A model generated the notes under the pieces. That model was not told the DNA's origin, ran no database searches, and saw only the letters and a list, made by a program, of their open reading frames with translations. Source: CAZWUZ01 sp964637655 [NCBI: uncultured bacterium] (GTDB lineage Bacteria; DAOPZR01). From it: a stretch of 31,877 bases of DNA. Positions 30,066 to 31,877 of this stretch are shown here, in pieces (the first letter of the stretch is position 1; every line of letters starts with the position of its first letter). The DNA is taken from the NCBI GenBank assembly GCA_964637655.1, contig CAZWUZ010000010.1, positions 1 to 31,877 of the forward strand, read 5' to 3'. The position numbers and the translations under genes were made by a program.

Positions 30066-31510
30066 AACTGCTCTATGAGGTTTCCCGTCCCGGCCGCCGC
30101 GCGGTATCCATCGACCCCGGCGCGTTTCCTGAGGCGCTACCGCTGCCGGCGCATCTGCGCCGCGCGCAGCCCGCGGCGCTCCCCGAAGTGAGCGAACTCG
30201 ACGTCGTGCGGCATTTCACGCAACTGTCGCTGCGCAACTATTCCGTCGACGCGAATTTTTACCCGCTTGGCTCCTGCACGATGAAGTATAATCCGAAGGC
30301 GACCGACGCCATGGCGTCGCAGCCGGGACTGCTGCACGCGCACCCGCTGCAGACGTTCCTCCCGGCGGCGGAAAGCATCTGCCGCGGTCCGCTGGAACTT
30401 GTCGCGCACCTGCAGGAACTGCTGGCGGAGATCACCGGCATGGCGGCGTTCACCACGCAGCCGCTGGCGGGCGCGCACGGCGAACTTGCCGGCATCATGC
30501 TTATCGCCGCGTACCATCGCGCGCAGGGGAAGCAGAAGAAGTACGTTATCGTTCCCGACTCGTCGCATGGCACCAACCCTGCCAGCGCGGCGATGGCGGG
30601 CTACGAGATCATCACCATCCCGACCGCGGCCGACGGCTTCATGGACATGGCGCGCTACCGGGAGAAACTGACGGACGAGGTCGCGGCGGTGATGATGACC
30701 TCACCCGACACGCTCGGCCTCTTCAACCCGCACATCAGGGAGATCTCCGACCTCGCGCATGCCGCGGGAGCGCTGATGTACTACGACGGGGCGAATCTCA
30801 ACGCCATTCTCGGCAAGGTGCGGCCCGGCGACGTCGGGTTCGACGTGGTGCACATCAACCTGCACAAGACCTTTGCCACCCCGCACGGCGGTGGCGGACC
30901 CGGGGCGGGCCCGGTCGGGGTGGTGGAGAAACTTATCCCGTACCTGCCGCTGCCGCGGGTGATGCGTGCCGGTGACGCCCTCGAGGTCGTCAACGACGCG
31001 CCGGAGAGCATCGGTGCGGTGTCGCCCTTTTTCGGCAATTTCGGTGTCCTCGTGCGCGCCTATGCCTACATCCTTATGCTCGGCAAGGAAGGCCTTATCG
31101 ACGCGACGGAAACGGCGGTGCTCAACGCCAACTATATACGGCAGAAACTGAAGGATGTCTACCACCTGCCGTATGACCGCACCTGCATGCATGAGTGTGT
31201 TTTCTCGGCGAAGAAGCAGATGGCACACGGGGTGCACGCCATCGATATTGCCAAGTACCTGATCGACCGCGGCTACCATCCCCCCACGGTTTACTTCCCG
31301 CTCATCGTGCCCGAGGCGATCATGATCGAGCCGACGGAAACCGAGAGCAGGGAAACCCTGGACGATTTTATCGCGGCCATGCGCGAAGCGGCCGCGATGG
31401 CCGCCAGCGATCCGGACGCCCTGCATCACGCGCCGGTGACGCGCTGTGTCACCCGTCTCGATGAGACCAAAGCGGCGCGCGAACTGCGCGTCATTCACCC
31501 GGAACAGTAG
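30062..31510 (+). CDS. gcvPB: Glycine dehydrogenase (decarboxylating) subunit 2, split P-protein
   Basis: The C-terminal half of the P-protein, 482 aa, carrying the cofactor. The PLP Schiff-base lysine is Lys269 in HINLHKTFATPHGGGGPGAGPVGV. Other blocks: NYSVDANFYPLGSCTMKYNPK, MAAFTTQPLAGAHGELAGIMLI, VPDSSHGTNPASAAMAGYE, and GYHPPTVYFPLIVPEAIMIEPTETESRETLDDFIAAM. Residues 1-50 begin MKLLYEVSRPGRRAV, the normal start of this subunit. It completes a T-H-PA-PB set whose products feed one-carbon metabolism. An unidentified membrane protein gene starts four bases after its stop and may be cotranscribed. Confidence 0.96.
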   Translation: MKLLYEVSRPGRRAVSIDPGAFPEALPLPAHLRRAQPAALPEVSELDVVRHFTQLSLRNYSVDANFYPLGSCTMKYNPKATDAMASQPGLLHAHPLQTFLPAAESICRGPLELVAHLQELLAEITGMAAFTTQPLAGAHGELAGIMLIAAYHRAQGKQKKYVIVPDSSHGTNPASAAMAGYEIITIPTAADGFMDMARYREKLTDEVAAVMMTSPDTLGLFNPHIREISDLAHAAGALMYYDGANLNAILGKVRPGDVGFDVVHINLHKTFATPHGGGGPGAGPVGVVEKLIPYLPLPRVMRAGDALEVVNDAPESIGAVSPFFGNFGVLVRAYAYILMLGKEGLIDATETAVLNANYIRQKLKDVYHLPYDRTCMHECVFSAKKQMAHGVHAIDIAKYLIDRGYHPPTVYFPLIVPEAIMIEPTETESRETLDDFIAAMREAAAMAASDPDALHHAPVTRCVTRLDETKAARELRVIHPEQ

Positions 31511-31514
31511 ACCG

Positions 31515-31877
31515 ATGTCCTTTTCCTTCTGTCCGGACGGCTCTCCGTGCGACGCTGCGCCGCGCCTGTGGCCGCACGTACCGCGCGGCCTGACGCTGCT
31601 GCTCGTTGCCGTCATCACCGGCGGCTTGTGGCTGGATGCGGCCTTCGGGCGCGCGGGACAGTACCTTACCGATGCCGGAGTCATCGCCCTGTTTATCTGG
31701 CTCTGTCGGCGCGGCGGCGCGGCGGAGCGCCGCGTGCTGCTCTTCTGTCTTGTCATTTCCGCCCTCGGTGAAGTCGCGTTGTCACTTGGGTGGGGCCTGT
31801 ATGATTACCAGTTCGGCAATGTGCCGCTCTATGTCCCGCCCGGCCATGCGCTGCTGATGACGCTCGGCCTGCTGGTG
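31515..31877 (+). CDS. Uncharacterised integral membrane protein, N-terminal part (truncated by window edge)
   Basis: The frame runs open from ATG 31515 to the last base of the window (121 codons). After a polar start (MSFSFCPDGSPCDAAPRLWPHV) there are at least three hydrophobic segments: about residues 26-42 (TLLLVAVITGGLWLDA), 55-65 (GVIALFIWLC) and 75-90 (VLLFCLVISALGEVALSL). They are followed by a loop GLYDYQFGNVPLYVPPGHALLM. The YxFGNxPLYVPPGHA motif recurs in uncharacterised bacterial membrane proteins by my recollection and is a useful search handle. It starts four bases after gcvPB, probably in the same operon, but no link to glycine cleavage is known. Confidence 0.72.
   Translation, partial: MSFSFCPDGSPCDAAPRLWPHVPRGLTLLLVAVITGGLWLDAAFGRAGQYLTDAGVIALFIWLCRRGGAAERRVLLFCLVISALGEVALSLGWGLYDYQFGNVPLYVPPGHALLMTLGLLV

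Overview
The window is a gene-dense, high-GC bacterial chromosome segment (sampled lines run about 65-70% GC). It carries a run of housekeeping and amino-acid-metabolism genes. It has recognisable sigma-70-type promoters (TTGACA/TATAAT-like, 17-bp spacers), Shine-Dalgarno sites, and several lipoprotein or exported-protein signals, which suggests a diderm bacterium. Two phenylacetate-CoA-ligase/ACT modules, a split glycine-cleavage P-protein, a formylglycine-generating-enzyme-like protein, TPR lipoproteins and an ABC permease with a pseudopilin-like tail together would fit an anaerobe of the PVC/Lentisphaerota-Kiritimatiellota type or a similar deep lineage. This placement is inference and no marker here settles it.

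Layout. 1-1969: the 3' part of the helicase gene hrpB, then thiM, translationally coupled. 2013-3600: a good promoter, a possible 12-codon leader ORF and comM/yifB. 3645-6842 (minus): a GntR/YtrA-type regulator, an ABC ATPase and an ABC-2 permease with a very large C-terminal domain, under a promoter that carries a palindromic operator. 6992-8261 (plus): a small membrane protein and an exported FGE-like protein, divergent from the regulator. 8269-12968 (minus): paaK, ACT, paaK, ACT and a YkgJ-type Cys-cluster protein in one operon. 13069-13995: a radical SAM enzyme.

14007-26295: one strong promoter, then eleven consecutive plus-strand genes that overlap or are separated by at most 16 nt (thrS, wecA/tagO-like transferase, TPR lipoprotein, ftsY, ribD, ribE, ribBA, ribH, nusB, TPR membrane protein, LppM-like lipoprotein), ending at a 13-bp hairpin. 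It contains every committed riboflavin step except the unassigned phosphatase. 26315-27141 (minus): an Arg/Glu-rich exported repeat protein coupled to a small lipoprotein, sharing the same hairpin. 27262-31510: gcvT-gcvH-gcvPA-gcvPB, divergent from the previous pair, with -35 boxes forming an inverted repeat. 31515 to the end: the start of an uncharacterised membrane protein.

No gene-free stretch exceeds 300 bases. I saw no tRNA, rRNA, CRISPR array, insertion sequence or phage gene. No wholly new multi-gene system is evident. The least explained parts are the ABC permease/FGE-like divergon, the duplicated PaaK-ACT modules with their YkgJ partner (probable non-AUG start), and the repeat protein sharing a promoter region with the glycine cleavage operon.
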